DNA of 64,000 nt. Origin: Flavobacterium ammonificans. Lineage in GTDB: Bacteria; Bacteroidota; Bacteroidia; Flavobacteriales; Flavobacteriaceae. The stretch covers positions 186,001-250,000 of the forward strand of contig NZ_AP025185.1 in NCBI RefSeq assembly GCF_020886115.1, read 5' to 3'. The position numbers were made by a program, and so were the translations under genes. Positions 53,220 through 62,329 of the stretch are shown here, piece by piece. The notes under the pieces were generated by a model that saw only the letters and a program-made list of their open reading frames with translations, was not told where the DNA came from and did not search any database. Numbering within the stretch: the stretch's first letter is position 1; the number at the start of each line of letters is the position of its first letter.

Positions 53220-55241
53220 ATGAACGAACTTCACTTAGAAACAAGTCCTTATCTTTTACAACACGCCAATAATCCAGTGCATTGGAAAGCTTGGAATGCT
53301 CTTTCTTTGGCTGAAGCCAAAGAAAAAAACCAACTTATCATTATTAGTATTGGATATTCCGCTTGTCATTGGTGTCATGTAATGGAACACGAAAGTTTTG
53401 AAAACGAAGCTGTTGCATCTGTAATGAATGCTCATTTTGTAAACATAAAAGTAGATCGGGAAGAACGTCCAGACATTGATGCAGTGTACATGAAAGCAGT
53501 ACAAATTATGACAGGTCATGGCGGCTGGCCATTAAATATTGTAGCCTTACCTGACGGAAGACCAGTTTGGGGCGGAACTTATTTTAGAAAAGAAGAATGG
53601 ACAGAAACTTTAGATCAATTGCAAAAAATGTACTTATCGGCTCCTGAAAAAATGATTGATTATGCCGAGAAATTACATCAAGGAATTGAAGCTATTTCCA
53701 TAATTCAAAAAGGGCACAATGAAAATTCCAATCAGAAAGAAATACTTGACCATTTGATTTCTAAATGGAAAAAAAGTTTTGATTTGGAATTTGGAGGAAT
53801 GGCACGAGCACCAAAATTTATGATGCCTAACAATTATCAATTTTTACTTCGTTACGCCTATCAAAATCAAGATGCCGAGTTATTATCATTTGTAAACTTG
53901 ACGTTAACCAAAATGGCTTTTGGCGGAATATTTGATACCATTGACGGCGGATTTTCTCGCTATTCGGTCGATATTAAATGGCATGTTCCGCATTTTGAAA
54001 AAATGTTATATGATAATGGGCAATTGATTTCTTTATACAGTGAAGCCTATAAATTAACCCAAAATCCGATTTACAAGGAAGTCATTGAAAAAACCTTGCA
54101 ATTTGTTTCAAAGGAGTGGAGAACTTCTGAAGGAGGATTCTATTCTGCTCTTGACGCAGATAGTTTGAATATAGAAAAGCATTTAGAAGAAGGTGCTTTT
54201 TATGTTTGGACAATGGAAGAATTAAAGTCAATTCTCCACGAAGATTTTGATCTTTTCAGCCAGGTATTTAATATCAATTCATTTGGCTTATGGGAAAATG
54301 GAAATTATGTGCTAATTCAAAACCAAAACCTTGAATCTATTGCCAAACTCAATCAAATTACTACAGTCGAATTAGAACTAAAGAAGAGAGTTTGGGAGCA
54401 AACTCTTTATTTAAAAAGAGAAAAAAGAGCTAAACCAAGACTAGATGATAAATGTTTGACGTCTTGGAATGCTATTATGTTAAAAGGTTATGTTGACGCT
54501 TATAAAGCCTTAAATAACGAAGAATACCTTACTAAGGCGCTTGAAAACGCAAACTTTATAATCAAAAAACTTTGGTCAAATGATGGGAACTTATGGCACA
54601 ATTTTAAAAATGACAAAGCTACCATTAATGGCTATTTAGAAGATTATTGTTTTGTGATTGCCGCTTTTATTGCATTATATGAAGTCACTTTTGAAGAAAA
54701 ATGGCTTCACGACGCCAAGCAACTAACCGATTATACTTTAGAACACTTTTATGATGAACAACATTCATTCTTTAGATTTACCTCAGATAAAGATGAAGCA
54801 TTAATTAGTGTTCATTTTGAAACAGAAGATAATGTAATTCCTGCTTCTAATTCAGTTATGGCAAAAAATTTATACCAACTTAGTATTTATTTTGACAACT
54901 CTTATTATGAAAAAGTAGCCCAAAAAATGCTTTCCATACTCGTGCCTAATATGGACTACCCTTCTGCTTATTCCAATTGGTTGGATTTGATATTATCTTT
55001 TTCAGAACAAAATAAGGAGTTGGCTATTTGCGGACCTAATGCCAAAGAATCAAACAAAATAATTACAGCTTTGTATTTACCAAATGTCATTATCGCAGGA
55101 ACTGAAAAGACTTCGAATTTGCCTTTTCTAAAAGACCGATTTGTAGCGGGTAAAAACAACTACTATGTTTGTCAAAATAAAACATGTCAATTACCTAACA
55201 CATCTATTCAAGAGGTAATTAGCCAGCTTGTTTTGAAGTAG
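53220..55241 (+). CDS. DUF255 thioredoxin-domain protein (YyaL/SPATA20-like)
   Basis: A 673-residue cytoplasmic protein. The N-terminal ~160 residues form a thioredoxin-like domain with CxxC in GYSACHWCHVMEHESF, and motifs KVDREERPDID and GHGGWPLNI that define the DUF255 family. The rest is an (alpha/alpha)6 barrel of glycoside hydrolase type (FDTIDGGFSRYSVDIKWHVP, HFEKMLYDNGQLISLYSEAY, DDKCLTSWNAIMLKGYVDAY). Members range from bacteria to human SPATA20; function is not established. It overlaps the convergent tsaB by 23 bases at the 3' end. Confidence 0.92.
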   Translation: MNELHLETSPYLLQHANNPVHWKAWNALSLAEAKEKNQLIIISIGYSACHWCHVMEHESFENEAVASVMNAHFVNIKVDREERPDIDAVYMKAVQIMTGHGGWPLNIVALPDGRPVWGGTYFRKEEWTETLDQLQKMYLSAPEKMIDYAEKLHQGIEAISIIQKGHNENSNQKEILDHLISKWKKSFDLEFGGMARAPKFMMPNNYQFLLRYAYQNQDAELLSFVNLTLTKMAFGGIFDTIDGGFSRYSVDIKWHVPHFEKMLYDNGQLISLYSEAYKLTQNPIYKEVIEKTLQFVSKEWRTSEGGFYSALDADSLNIEKHLEEGAFYVWTMEELKSILHEDFDLFSQVFNINSFGLWENGNYVLIQNQNLESIAKLNQITTVELELKKRVWEQTLYLKREKRAKPRLDDKCLTSWNAIMLKGYVDAYKALNNEEYLTKALENANFIIKKLWSNDGNLWHNFKNDKATINGYLEDYCFVIAAFIALYEVTFEEKWLHDAKQLTDYTLEHFYDEQHSFFRFTSDKDEALISVHFETEDNVIPASNSVMAKNLYQLSIYFDNSYYEKVAQKMLSILVPNMDYPSAYSNWLDLILSFSEQNKELAICGPNAKESNKIITALYLPNVIIAGTEKTSNLPFLKDRFVAGKNNYYVCQNKTCQLPNTSIQEVISQLVLK

Positions 55242-55893
55242 TTATCATGAAATCTTTTAAATAATAAGGTTCAAAGTAGGCTACATCTTCGAAATCTTCT
55301 TTTTGGAATTTTTGAAAACTTAAAGCACTCATCTCATTTGCTGATGGGTATTTAACTTCTTCCAAAAAATTAAAATTAGATTTCATTAAAACAGATTTAC
55401 ATTTATCACTGCAATCTCCAACAAAATAGACTGTTTCAGTAATGGATTCAAAGGAATTCTCTGTGATGACTTCCGCTCGAACTTCTCTTTGTTTTACCAA
55501 CTTAAAATCAAAAATAGCACTATATACTTCCATTCTTCGTGCATCAAGCATTGGAATGATCAATCCTTGAGCAATAGTAGCTTTTGATGCTAAGACTTGT
55601 AAGGTATCAACTGCAATCAATGGGATATTCAACGCATAACACAAGCCCTTTGCCGCTGACACACCGATACGAAGTCCAGTGTAAGAACCTGGGCCTTGAC
55701 TAACTGCAATAGCGGATAAGTCTTGAAAGCTAATTTCCGATTCTTTACAAACTTCATCAATAAAAACATGCAATCGTTCCGCATGGGAATAACCTTCCTC
55801 TGCAATCTCTTTGCAAAGGATTGTTTCTCCATTTTTGGCTAATGCAACAGAACAGTTTTTGGTAGCTGTTTCAATGTTTAAAATGTAACTCAA
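55219..55893 (-). CDS. tsaB: tRNA threonylcarbamoyladenosine biosynthesis protein TsaB
   Basis: A 224-residue ASKHA-fold partner of TsaD, needed for the t6A37 modification of ANN-decoding tRNAs. Typical segments: ILNIETATKNCSVALAKNGE, EEGYSHAERLHVFIDEV, and VSQGPGSYTGLRIGVSAAKG. Length is normal. It is the last gene of a run that begins with TolC and an efflux adaptor (6-base gap to the adaptor). Its 3' end overlaps the convergent DUF255 gene. Confidence 0.95.
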   Translation of the reverse strand: MSYILNIETATKNCSVALAKNGETILCKEIAEEGYSHAERLHVFIDEVCKESEISFQDLSAIAVSQGPGSYTGLRIGVSAAKGLCYALNIPLIAVDTLQVLASKATIAQGLIIPMLDARRMEVYSAIFDFKLVKQREVRAEVITENSFESITETVYFVGDCSDKCKSVLMKSNFNFLEEVKYPSANEMSALSFQKFQKEDFEDVAYFEPYYLKDFMITTSKQAG

Positions 55894-55899
55894 TGCAAT

Positions 55900-57180
55900 T
55901 TACTTCTTATCTGTTTTTAACTTTACTTTATCTCCAGAATTTAATTCTTTAGAAACTATAGTATAAGGACCTGTAATTACAACATCTCCTTTTTTAAGTC
56001 CTGTTAAAACTTCAATATTAGTATCATCTTGAATTCCTGTTTTTATCACACGAATTTTAGCTTTATTTCCAACTTTAACAAAAACACATTCAAATTTTTT
56101 ATCACTTTTTGGAGCTGATTTTTCTGCCTCTGGATCGTCTACTTTTATTTCCTTTACTGCAGCAGTATCTGATTTCACAACAACTGCACTAATTGGCACA
56201 GCTAACACATTCTTTTTCTTTTTGGTAATAATATCAACTGTAGCAGTCATTCCGGGTCTAAATGGTGAATATGTTGACGGTTTTCCTTCCAATAAATCTT
56301 GGTACGATTCTTTTAAAATTCTCACTTTCACCTTAAAATTAGTTACCTGATCAGCTGTCAAAGCAGAACTTGCTGAATTAGCAATACTCGTAACTACTCC
56401 TTTAAAATCTTTTTTCAGATACGCGTCTACTTCCACTTTGGCTTCGTCACCTACTTTGATTTTTACAATGTCATTTTCGTTAACATCAACTTCCACTTCC
56501 ATATTATTCAAGTTAGCCACTCTTAATATTTCAGTTCCTGCCATTTGTTGCGTTCCTAAAACTCGCTCACCCAATTCTACATTTAGCACAGAAACAGTTC
56601 CATCTGCAGGAGCATAAATTACTGTTCTACCTAAATTATCTTTAGCTTCAATTACAGAAGCCGAAGCGCTTTTTACATTAAAATAAGCGGATTCCTTAGA
56701 TGATTTAGCTACTTCAAATGCAGCGATAGATCTATCCCAATCTGCTTTAGAAATAATCCCTTTTTGAAACAATACTTTGTTTCTTTCATAATTGGCTCTG
56801 GCTTCGTTGAAACTAGCATCTGCTTGTTGCAAACCAGATTTAGTTCCAGACAAATTTGCTTGAGCTCTATTCAATCCAGAAGTATATAAATCAGGGTTGA
56901 TTTTAACTAACAAATCCCCTTTCTTTACAACTTGCCCCTCTTTGATTGGCAATTCAATAATTTCTCCAGAAACCATAGAAGCTATTTTAACCTCAATTTC
57001 AGGTTGAATTTTACCTGTTGCCGAAACCGTTTCGATAATTGTCGAAGCATCAACATTTGCTGTTTCAATTTCTTTTCCTTCATCTTTATTACCAATTGCA
57101 CCAGTTTTAGATAAAACAATTAGTAAAGTAATTAAAGCTACTGCTGCACCGATTAAGATGTATATGGTCTTTTTTGACAT
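55900..57180 (-). CDS. Efflux transporter periplasmic adaptor (MacA/HlyD type)
   Basis: A 426-residue membrane-fusion protein. An N-terminal anchor (TIYILIGAAVALITLLIVLS) is followed by lipoyl/barrel-sandwich halves (VSATGKIQPEIEVKIASMVS, IIELPIKEGQVVKKGDLLVK; VIYAPADGTVSVLNVELGE), an alpha hairpin (~85-160), a beta-barrel domain and a membrane-proximal domain (VLTGLKKGDVVITGPYTIVS). The pattern fits MacA-like adaptors that join an inner-membrane ABC transporter to TolC. TolC precedes it by 6 bases, but no ABC permease/ATPase pair follows; tsaB is next instead. Confidence 0.9.
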   Translation of the reverse strand: MSKKTIYILIGAAVALITLLIVLSKTGAIGNKDEGKEIETANVDASTIIETVSATGKIQPEIEVKIASMVSGEIIELPIKEGQVVKKGDLLVKINPDLYTSGLNRAQANLSGTKSGLQQADASFNEARANYERNKVLFQKGIISKADWDRSIAAFEVAKSSKESAYFNVKSASASVIEAKDNLGRTVIYAPADGTVSVLNVELGERVLGTQQMAGTEILRVANLNNMEVEVDVNENDIVKIKVGDEAKVEVDAYLKKDFKGVVTSIANSASSALTADQVTNFKVKVRILKESYQDLLEGKPSTYSPFRPGMTATVDIITKKKKNVLAVPISAVVVKSDTAAVKEIKVDDPEAEKSAPKSDKKFECVFVKVGNKAKIRVIKTGIQDDTNIEVLTGLKKGDVVITGPYTIVSKELNSGDKVKLKTDKK

Positions 57181-57186
57181 AATAAA

Positions 57187-58551
57187 TTAGTTTTTAATGA
57201 TTGGAATTCCAAAATAGAATTCAAGGATTTTGATTTTAAAAATAGAGTCGTATTTAGTTCTTAACACTTCAGATTGAGCATTTATCATTAAAGTTTGCGC
57301 TTGATTGTAGTCAAATGAATTCAATAATCCTACATCAAATTTTTCTTTGGCATAAAGATAGGCTTCTTGTCTAGCTTCAAAAGAAGTAATAGCAGTTTCA
57401 TTAGCATTCAAAGCTCCTTTAGCATCTGTAAATGCTGCATAAATAGTCCTTTGCAAGTCTAAATTTTGTTGTTGTAAATTATTTTTAGATCGCTCAAGCG
57501 CCACTTTTGAACGCTCTACATTATTCTTAACAGAGAATCCATTGAAAACCGGAATAGTCAACTGTGCACCAAAAGATTGTCCTTTATTGTCCTGAAATTG
57601 TGTCCAAAATGGATTTGCAGGTCTTGTTACTAAATTACCTCCAACAATAGCGGCGGCATCAGCATATGAAATTCTAGAATTAAATCCATAAAAACCTTGA
57701 AGCGTTGGTAAATAGGCTCCTTTTGCAATGGCAAGATTTTTTTGAGCTATTTCAAGATTCGTTTGAGCTATTTTTAAATCAGTTCTAGACTCTTTAGCTT
57801 TTTCAAGAATTTCCGAAGGTGATTGAGCTAAAATAGTGTTATTCTGACCCATAGAAGTCTCATCAACAACATCAAAAGTTTCAAACTCTTTTAACTGTAA
57901 AAGTTGCGCTAAACTCAATTTAGAAATTAATAAGTTATTTTGTGCAACAACTAAATTCTGACGGTTTTGAGCTAAATTTGCTTTGATATCTAGCATATCC
58001 CCTCTCGGAATTGAACCTGCATTAACGAGTTCAATGGAGCGATTAAGCTGCTTTTCATTATTTAAAAGTTGTTCTTGTTGCACTTTTAAATTTTCTTTGT
58101 TGAATAACACTTGTAAAAAAGCATTAGCCACATTCAAAGCTACATCTTCTTGCATCTTCAATAATTGATATTTAGATGCAACTAATGCCAAATTAGCTCT
58201 TCTCAAATTATTTTGATTTTGCAAACCTTTATAAATATCAATTCCAACATTTGCACTTGCTGAAGTAAACTGATTGGTTTGATTCCTTAACAAACCTGTT
58301 GTAATATCTTGGTTCAATCCAATATTCCAAGAATGATTAGAGGCAACATTTAAAGAAGGCAAGAAGTTACCTACTGCAGTTTGCTTATCTATAGTAGCCG
58401 TTTTGGTATCTAATTCCGTTTGCTTGATTGATATGTTATTTTCTAATGCATATTGTACACATTCTTCTAAAGTCCACTTCTTGGTTTGTGCCTGCGCTAC
58501 AACTCCAAATAGGACAATTAAAATAAGACTGAAACAATTATTTTTTTTCAT
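57187..58551 (-). CDS. TolC family outer membrane efflux protein
   Basis: A 454-residue outer-membrane channel. Signal peptide (CFSLILIVLFGVVAQAQ), then the TolC start WTLEECVQYALENNISIKQT and two repeats of long helices and strands (FLPSLNVASNHSWNIGLNQD; YLPTLQGFYGFNSRI). The C-terminal part shows YAKEKFDVGLLNSFDYNQAQ, typical of OEP-family proteins. Lipid attachment is not evident. It is the first gene of the TolC-adaptor-tsaB run, with 6 bases to the adaptor. Confidence 0.93.
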   Translation of the reverse strand: MKKNNCFSLILIVLFGVVAQAQTKKWTLEECVQYALENNISIKQTELDTKTATIDKQTAVGNFLPSLNVASNHSWNIGLNQDITTGLLRNQTNQFTSASANVGIDIYKGLQNQNNLRRANLALVASKYQLLKMQEDVALNVANAFLQVLFNKENLKVQQEQLLNNEKQLNRSIELVNAGSIPRGDMLDIKANLAQNRQNLVVAQNNLLISKLSLAQLLQLKEFETFDVVDETSMGQNNTILAQSPSEILEKAKESRTDLKIAQTNLEIAQKNLAIAKGAYLPTLQGFYGFNSRISYADAAAIVGGNLVTRPANPFWTQFQDNKGQSFGAQLTIPVFNGFSVKNNVERSKVALERSKNNLQQQNLDLQRTIYAAFTDAKGALNANETAITSFEARQEAYLYAKEKFDVGLLNSFDYNQAQTLMINAQSEVLRTKYDSIFKIKILEFYFGIPIIKN

Positions 58552-58706
58552 AATTCATTAAATCGTATGAGGTAAAGATACTATTCTATTTTTATGTTTT
58601 CTCAATTGTCACTCTTGAATCTTAAATTTTTCACAACAATCAAAAACAATTAGACTCCAATTTTTTCCAATTGTTACAAATAAAATTATTTTTTTGTTTC
58701 TTTTAG

Positions 58707-58714
58707 TACTTTTG
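58707..58714 (+). promoter_or_regulatory. -7 box TACTTTTG of the DUF4403 gene
   Basis: Matches TAnnTTTG, 18 bases before ATG 58733. It supports the shorter start, because the longer frame from 58694 would begin upstream of this box. Confidence 0.55.
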
Positions 58715-58732
58715 TCGTTCAAAAGTTGTTCG

Positions 58733-60130
58733 ATGAAAAAAATCAATTTCCCTTTTATTTTGCTTTCTATGTACCTCTTTGTTACTGGATGTACTAGCGC
58801 TAGCAAAATTGCTAATTTTCAACCCGAACCTGATGATGCCATTCCATTAGCGTATGACAATAGCCCATCGTTTCTCAATTTACCTATTAAAATAAAATTA
58901 AAGGACATTGAAAATAAAACAAATAGTGCTTTAACTAACTTAATTTATGACGATTCCAATATCGAAGATGATAATATTGAAATAAAAATTTGGAAGCTTG
59001 CGTCAATTCAATTTGAAAATAACCTAGGAAAAATAAAAACTATTTTACCATTAAAAGCAACCATTCGTTACCGAATAGGCACGAAAAAATTAGGGGTTCA
59101 ACTCTATAATACAAAAGAATTTAATTTGAACGGTGTGGTTACTTTGACAAGTGAAGTGAACTTGACAAATTGGAAATTACAAACTAAAACTCAATTTCAG
59201 TCTATAGATTGGAACGAAAGTCCAACCATGTCTTTATTAGGTAAAAATATTCCAATTACCTTTTTAGTTAATTCTAGCCTTCCTCTTTTCAAATCAAAAA
59301 TCGAAAAAAAAATAGATGAATCTATTGCAAAATCGATGGATTTTAAACCTAATGTTTTAGATGCGCTAGAAAAAATATGCAGGCCATTCCAAATGAGTCA
59401 AGAATACGAAAGTTGGCTCAGAGTTACTCCCATAGAAATTTACACTACCAATGCCGAATTGATAGGGAATTCAATACACATAAACATGGGTATAAAATGT
59501 TTTATGGAGACTTTAATTGGAAAAAAACCGGAATCAAAATTCAATTCGAGTACTCTTATTTTGAAACCCGTGACATCTATGCCCAGTGCTATTAAGGCTA
59601 GTGTTGTTGCTGTTTCAAATTATCAGGATGCATCTAGAATAATCACTCAAAACTTTAGGGACAAAGAATTTGCTTCTGGAAAAAGGAAAATAAAAGTACT
59701 CAATGCAACCATTTGGCATAAAAAAAATAAAATGTCAATTGCGCTAGAAGTAAAAGGTAATGTTAATGGGACAATCTATTTAACAGGCATTCCAAAATAC
59801 AATGAAGTAACAAAAGAGCTTTATTTTGACGAAATGGATTTTGCTTTAGAGACTAAAAACAAATTATTGCAAACAGCCAGTTGGTTAGCTCAGGGATTGA
59901 TTCTTAAAAATATCCAATCAAACTGTAAGTATTCAATTCGTCCAAACTTAGAAGAAGGCGTTAAAAATTTGTCAGGATATTTGAAAAATTACAGCCCAAT
60001 TCCCGGGGTATATGTTAATGGAAGACTCGATAATTTTGAATTCAATAAAATTCAATTAACTAACCAAGCAATTATTGCATTCTTAACTATCAACGGAGAG
60101 GTAAACATTACCGTTGACGGTTTTAAGTAA
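58733..60130 (+). CDS. DUF4403 family lipoprotein
   Basis: A 465-residue lipoprotein: signal peptide MKKINFPFILLSMYLFVTGC with the lipobox cysteine. The mature chain matches DUF4403 in pattern (SFLNLPIKIKLKDIENKTNS, KIKTILPLKATIRYRIGTKK, SLLGKNIPITFLVNSSLPLF, and a second half KIKVLNATIWHKKNKMSIAL with YLTGIPKYNEVTKELYFDEM). The two halves could form tubular lipid-binding (TULIP-like) domains, but this is inference. Function unknown. ATG 58733 is preferred over an upstream TTG because of the signal peptide and promoter positions. Converges with the oxidase accessory cluster. Confidence 0.85.
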   Translation: MKKINFPFILLSMYLFVTGCTSASKIANFQPEPDDAIPLAYDNSPSFLNLPIKIKLKDIENKTNSALTNLIYDDSNIEDDNIEIKIWKLASIQFENNLGKIKTILPLKATIRYRIGTKKLGVQLYNTKEFNLNGVVTLTSEVNLTNWKLQTKTQFQSIDWNESPTMSLLGKNIPITFLVNSSLPLFKSKIEKKIDESIAKSMDFKPNVLDALEKICRPFQMSQEYESWLRVTPIEIYTTNAELIGNSIHINMGIKCFMETLIGKKPESKFNSSTLILKPVTSMPSAIKASVVAVSNYQDASRIITQNFRDKEFASGKRKIKVLNATIWHKKNKMSIALEVKGNVNGTIYLTGIPKYNEVTKELYFDEMDFALETKNKLLQTASWLAQGLILKNIQSNCKYSIRPNLEEGVKNLSGYLKNYSPIPGVYVNGRLDNFEFNKIQLTNQAIIAFLTINGEVNITVDGFK

Positions 60131-60132
60131 AG

Positions 60133-60348
60133 CTATTTTTTCTTCATCCTATAAATTGCGTATCCTATTCCGCCTACTAATAAATAGGGAATTGCCATTA
60201 AATACACAATTCCATCATTTACAGCTTCAGACTTCGTTTTATTGCCTTCGCTTTCTAATGAAGCCCTACACATAGCACATTGTGCATAGGTGTAACTTGA
60301 AAAAAGCAAAAAAAATAGAACAACAAATTTGAATTTAAAATATCGCAT
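60133..60348 (-). CDS. Small exported membrane protein with CxxC (oxidase cluster)
   Basis: A 71-residue protein: signal-like N-terminus (KFKFVVLFFLLFSSYTYAQ), then CAMCRASLESEGN with a CxxC pair, and a C-terminal hydrophobic segment (GIVYLMAIPYLLVGGIGYAI) ending in basic RMKKK. ATG 60348 was chosen; the frame stays open further to 60396. It lies at the end of the cytochrome oxidase accessory genes, just after DUF420. A role in heme or copper handling is suggested by position and the CxxC, not proven. Confidence 0.7.
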   Translation of the reverse strand: MRYFKFKFVVLFFLLFSSYTYAQCAMCRASLESEGNKTKSEAVNDGIVYLMAIPYLLVGGIGYAIYRMKKK

Positions 60349-60373
60349 TTTGAATGTAAATAAATTCATTAAC

Positions 60374-60919
60374 TTAATGGGTGTAGTACGGTGCAATCAT
60401 TAGGTATACAACAACCCCTGTTACTGCAACATACAACCAAATAGGGAACGTAATCTTTGCAATTTTCTTATGTTGGTCAAACTTTGCTGCTAACGCACGT
60501 ACATAAGTGAATAACACTAATGGGATTACCGCAATTGAAAGCAGTATATGGGAAATCAATATAAAAAAATATACAAATTTAATCCATCCTTCTCCACCAA
60601 ATTTAGTAGAATCCGAAGTCATATGATAAGCTACATACATTACTAAAAATGCTAATGATAATGCAATTGCAAAAGTCATCAAACGTTCATGAACTTTTCT
60701 GTTCCCTTTTTTTATAGCCAATACAGCAGCAACTAAAACTACAGCAGTAATTCCGTTAATAGTTGCATAAATTGGAGGTAAAAATGAAAGGGGCTCCACT
60801 TCAAAGCCAAAGTCTTTCAATTTAACCGTGAACAAAATAGCCACAACTATAGGGATTAAAACCGAAACAAACACAATTAACGTATTGTACTTCTTATCTA
60901 CATTAGAAATATCTTTCAT
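60374..60919 (-). CDS. DUF420 membrane protein (CtaM-like)
   Basis: A 181-residue integral membrane protein with about five hydrophobic helices (TLIVFVSVLIPIVVAILFTV; INGITAVVLVAAVLAIKKGN; LMTFAIALSLAFLVMYVAYH; FVYFFILISHILLSIAVIPL; FPIWLYVAVTGVVVYLMIAP). Conserved histidines occur in KVHERLM, VAYHMTSD and LISHILL. The DUF420 family includes Bacillus/Staphylococcus CtaM, required for heme-copper oxidase maturation (established). Its place next to SCO supports the same role here. It is two bases after the SCO gene. Confidence 0.88.
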   Translation of the reverse strand: MKDISNVDKKYNTLIVFVSVLIPIVVAILFTVKLKDFGFEVEPLSFLPPIYATINGITAVVLVAAVLAIKKGNRKVHERLMTFAIALSLAFLVMYVAYHMTSDSTKFGGEGWIKFVYFFILISHILLSIAVIPLVLFTYVRALAAKFDQHKKIAKITFPIWLYVAVTGVVVYLMIAPYYTH

Positions 60920-60921
60920 AT

Positions 60922-61605
60922 CTATTCTTTTAATAATTTTTTAATGTCTTCTTGAATATCTTTTACTCCTTTAGCCTCTAATCCATCATAATATAAAATT
61001 GGATTCCCGAATTGGTCACGACGACAACGAATAATTCCATTTTTATCAATTAAAGCAAAAAGTCCAGAGTGTTCAAATCCACCGCTCACTTTACTATTTT
61101 CGCCAGCGTACAAATTAAAACCTTTGTTGGCTAAATTAAAAATATAATCTTTATCTCCTGTCAGAAAATACCAATTAGAGGACTTTACACCCAAAGCCTC
61201 TGCATGTTCTTTTAAAACCTTAGGTGAGTCTGTAACAGGATCAATGCTTATTGAAGCTATCCCAAAATTAGGATTGCCAAAAAATTGTTTCTCAATCCCA
61301 AGCATACTTTGGTTCATCTTTGGACAAATAGTTGGGCAACTAGTAAAGAAAAACTCTAATACAAAAACCTTTCCTTTGAAAGTAGCATTAGAAACAGAAG
61401 CATTGTCTTGGCTAATCAATTCAAATTTTGGACAAGGACCAATTTTTACCAAACTTGTATCTTCAACATTTCCAATTTGGACTTTATCCAATCGATCTGC
61501 CGAAGTAACTGAACCATTTTGAATACGTTGAACAATTTTAGGAACTACTAAAATCGCAAAAACTAAAATTATAAATGATATCCCTATATACGATTTGTTT
61601 TTCAT
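60922..61605 (-). CDS. SCO family copper chaperone
   Basis: A 227-residue membrane-anchored thioredoxin-fold protein (N-terminal helix YIGISFIILVFAILVVPKIV). The copper-binding motif CxxxC is intact (TSCPTICPKMNQ), and the distal histidine is in GGFEHSGLFALIDKNG. SCO proteins deliver copper to the CuA centre of cytochrome c oxidase subunit II (established). It lies between a cysteine-free SCO-like gene and DUF420, in an oxidase-assembly operon. Confidence 0.93.
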   Translation of the reverse strand: MKNKSYIGISFIILVFAILVVPKIVQRIQNGSVTSADRLDKVQIGNVEDTSLVKIGPCPKFELISQDNASVSNATFKGKVFVLEFFFTSCPTICPKMNQSMLGIEKQFFGNPNFGIASISIDPVTDSPKVLKEHAEALGVKSSNWYFLTGDKDYIFNLANKGFNLYAGENSKVSGGFEHSGLFALIDKNGIIRCRRDQFGNPILYYDGLEAKGVKDIQEDIKKLLKE

Positions 61606-61614
61606 CTCGTTTTA

Positions 61615-62256
61615 TTAAATTTTTCTAGAAGCATTATTATTCTTTTTTAATGCCGCTCTATATTCATATAAAATCACCTTAAAATCATCTAACATTTCAT
61701 TACTCAATTCAGCTGGATGAAATGTATCATAACCTTCTTTATATTCTTTTTTTTCTTTTCTTCCTCTCAAATTGATTTCTTTGTCTAAAATGTAAACATT
61801 TGATGTGCCAAAATTTGCATCTAATTTTTCAGCTAAACGCAGTTGATTGTAATAGGAATTGATTTCTTCTGGCGAAGTAAAGACAAACTGCCATTGGGAT
61901 GTGTTTGTAAATGCCCCCAAAGCTTTCAAAACTGATTCAGCATCTTTCTCGGTCCCAATTGGACAAAGATAGACAAACTGAAGGTCTTTAAATCCGTGGT
62001 ATCTTTGATAAACCTTTTGGTTCAAATTAAATAAATTACCTCTGTGTTTAAGCAAATCGTTTCCGCCAAAACCTAAAATAGTAACCTTACCATTTAAGCT
62101 TACCTTATCTCCACTTAAGGATGTCCAGTTGCCAAAATCATTTGTTTTTGGAGTAATTATTGGAAGTTTAGTATAGCTATTCACTCCCGAAGCAAAAAAC
62201 AAATAAGCTACTATAGGTAAAATAAAAAGAATAAAGAGAACAGTATTTTTTTTCAT
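61615..62256 (-). CDS. SCO-like secreted/membrane protein lacking copper-binding cysteines
   Basis: A 213-residue protein with one N-terminal hydrophobic segment (TVLFILFILPIVAYLFFASG). The rest has a thioredoxin-like layout similar to its SCO neighbour: FGNWTSLSGDKVSLNGKVTI, then GFGGNDLLKHRGNLFNLNQK where the CxxxC motif should be, and NVYILDKEINLRGR in place of the His-containing LIDKNG strand. No cysteine remains near the expected site, so it cannot bind copper in the usual way. It is probably a structural or regulatory paralogue in oxidase assembly (inference). Confidence 0.65.
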   Translation of the reverse strand: MKKNTVLFILFILPIVAYLFFASGVNSYTKLPIITPKTNDFGNWTSLSGDKVSLNGKVTILGFGGNDLLKHRGNLFNLNQKVYQRYHGFKDLQFVYLCPIGTEKDAESVLKALGAFTNTSQWQFVFTSPEEINSYYNQLRLAEKLDANFGTSNVYILDKEINLRGRKEKKEYKEGYDTFHPAELSNEMLDDFKVILYEYRAALKKNNNASRKI

Positions 62257-62287
62257 CTTGAATTAAATTTAGATTACAAAAATAAAA

Positions 62288-62310
62288 AAAGGCACGCAAT
62301 GCGTACCTCT
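62288..62310 (-). terminator. Terminator downstream of cytochrome oxidase subunit IV
   Basis: Stem AAAGG(C)ACGCA / TGCGT(A)CCTTT-like with one mismatch. On the minus strand it is followed by a T7 run. It separates the oxidase structural genes from the SCO-like/SCO/DUF420 accessory genes. Confidence 0.75.
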
Positions 62311-62329
62311 TTCATTAATTAATATCATG

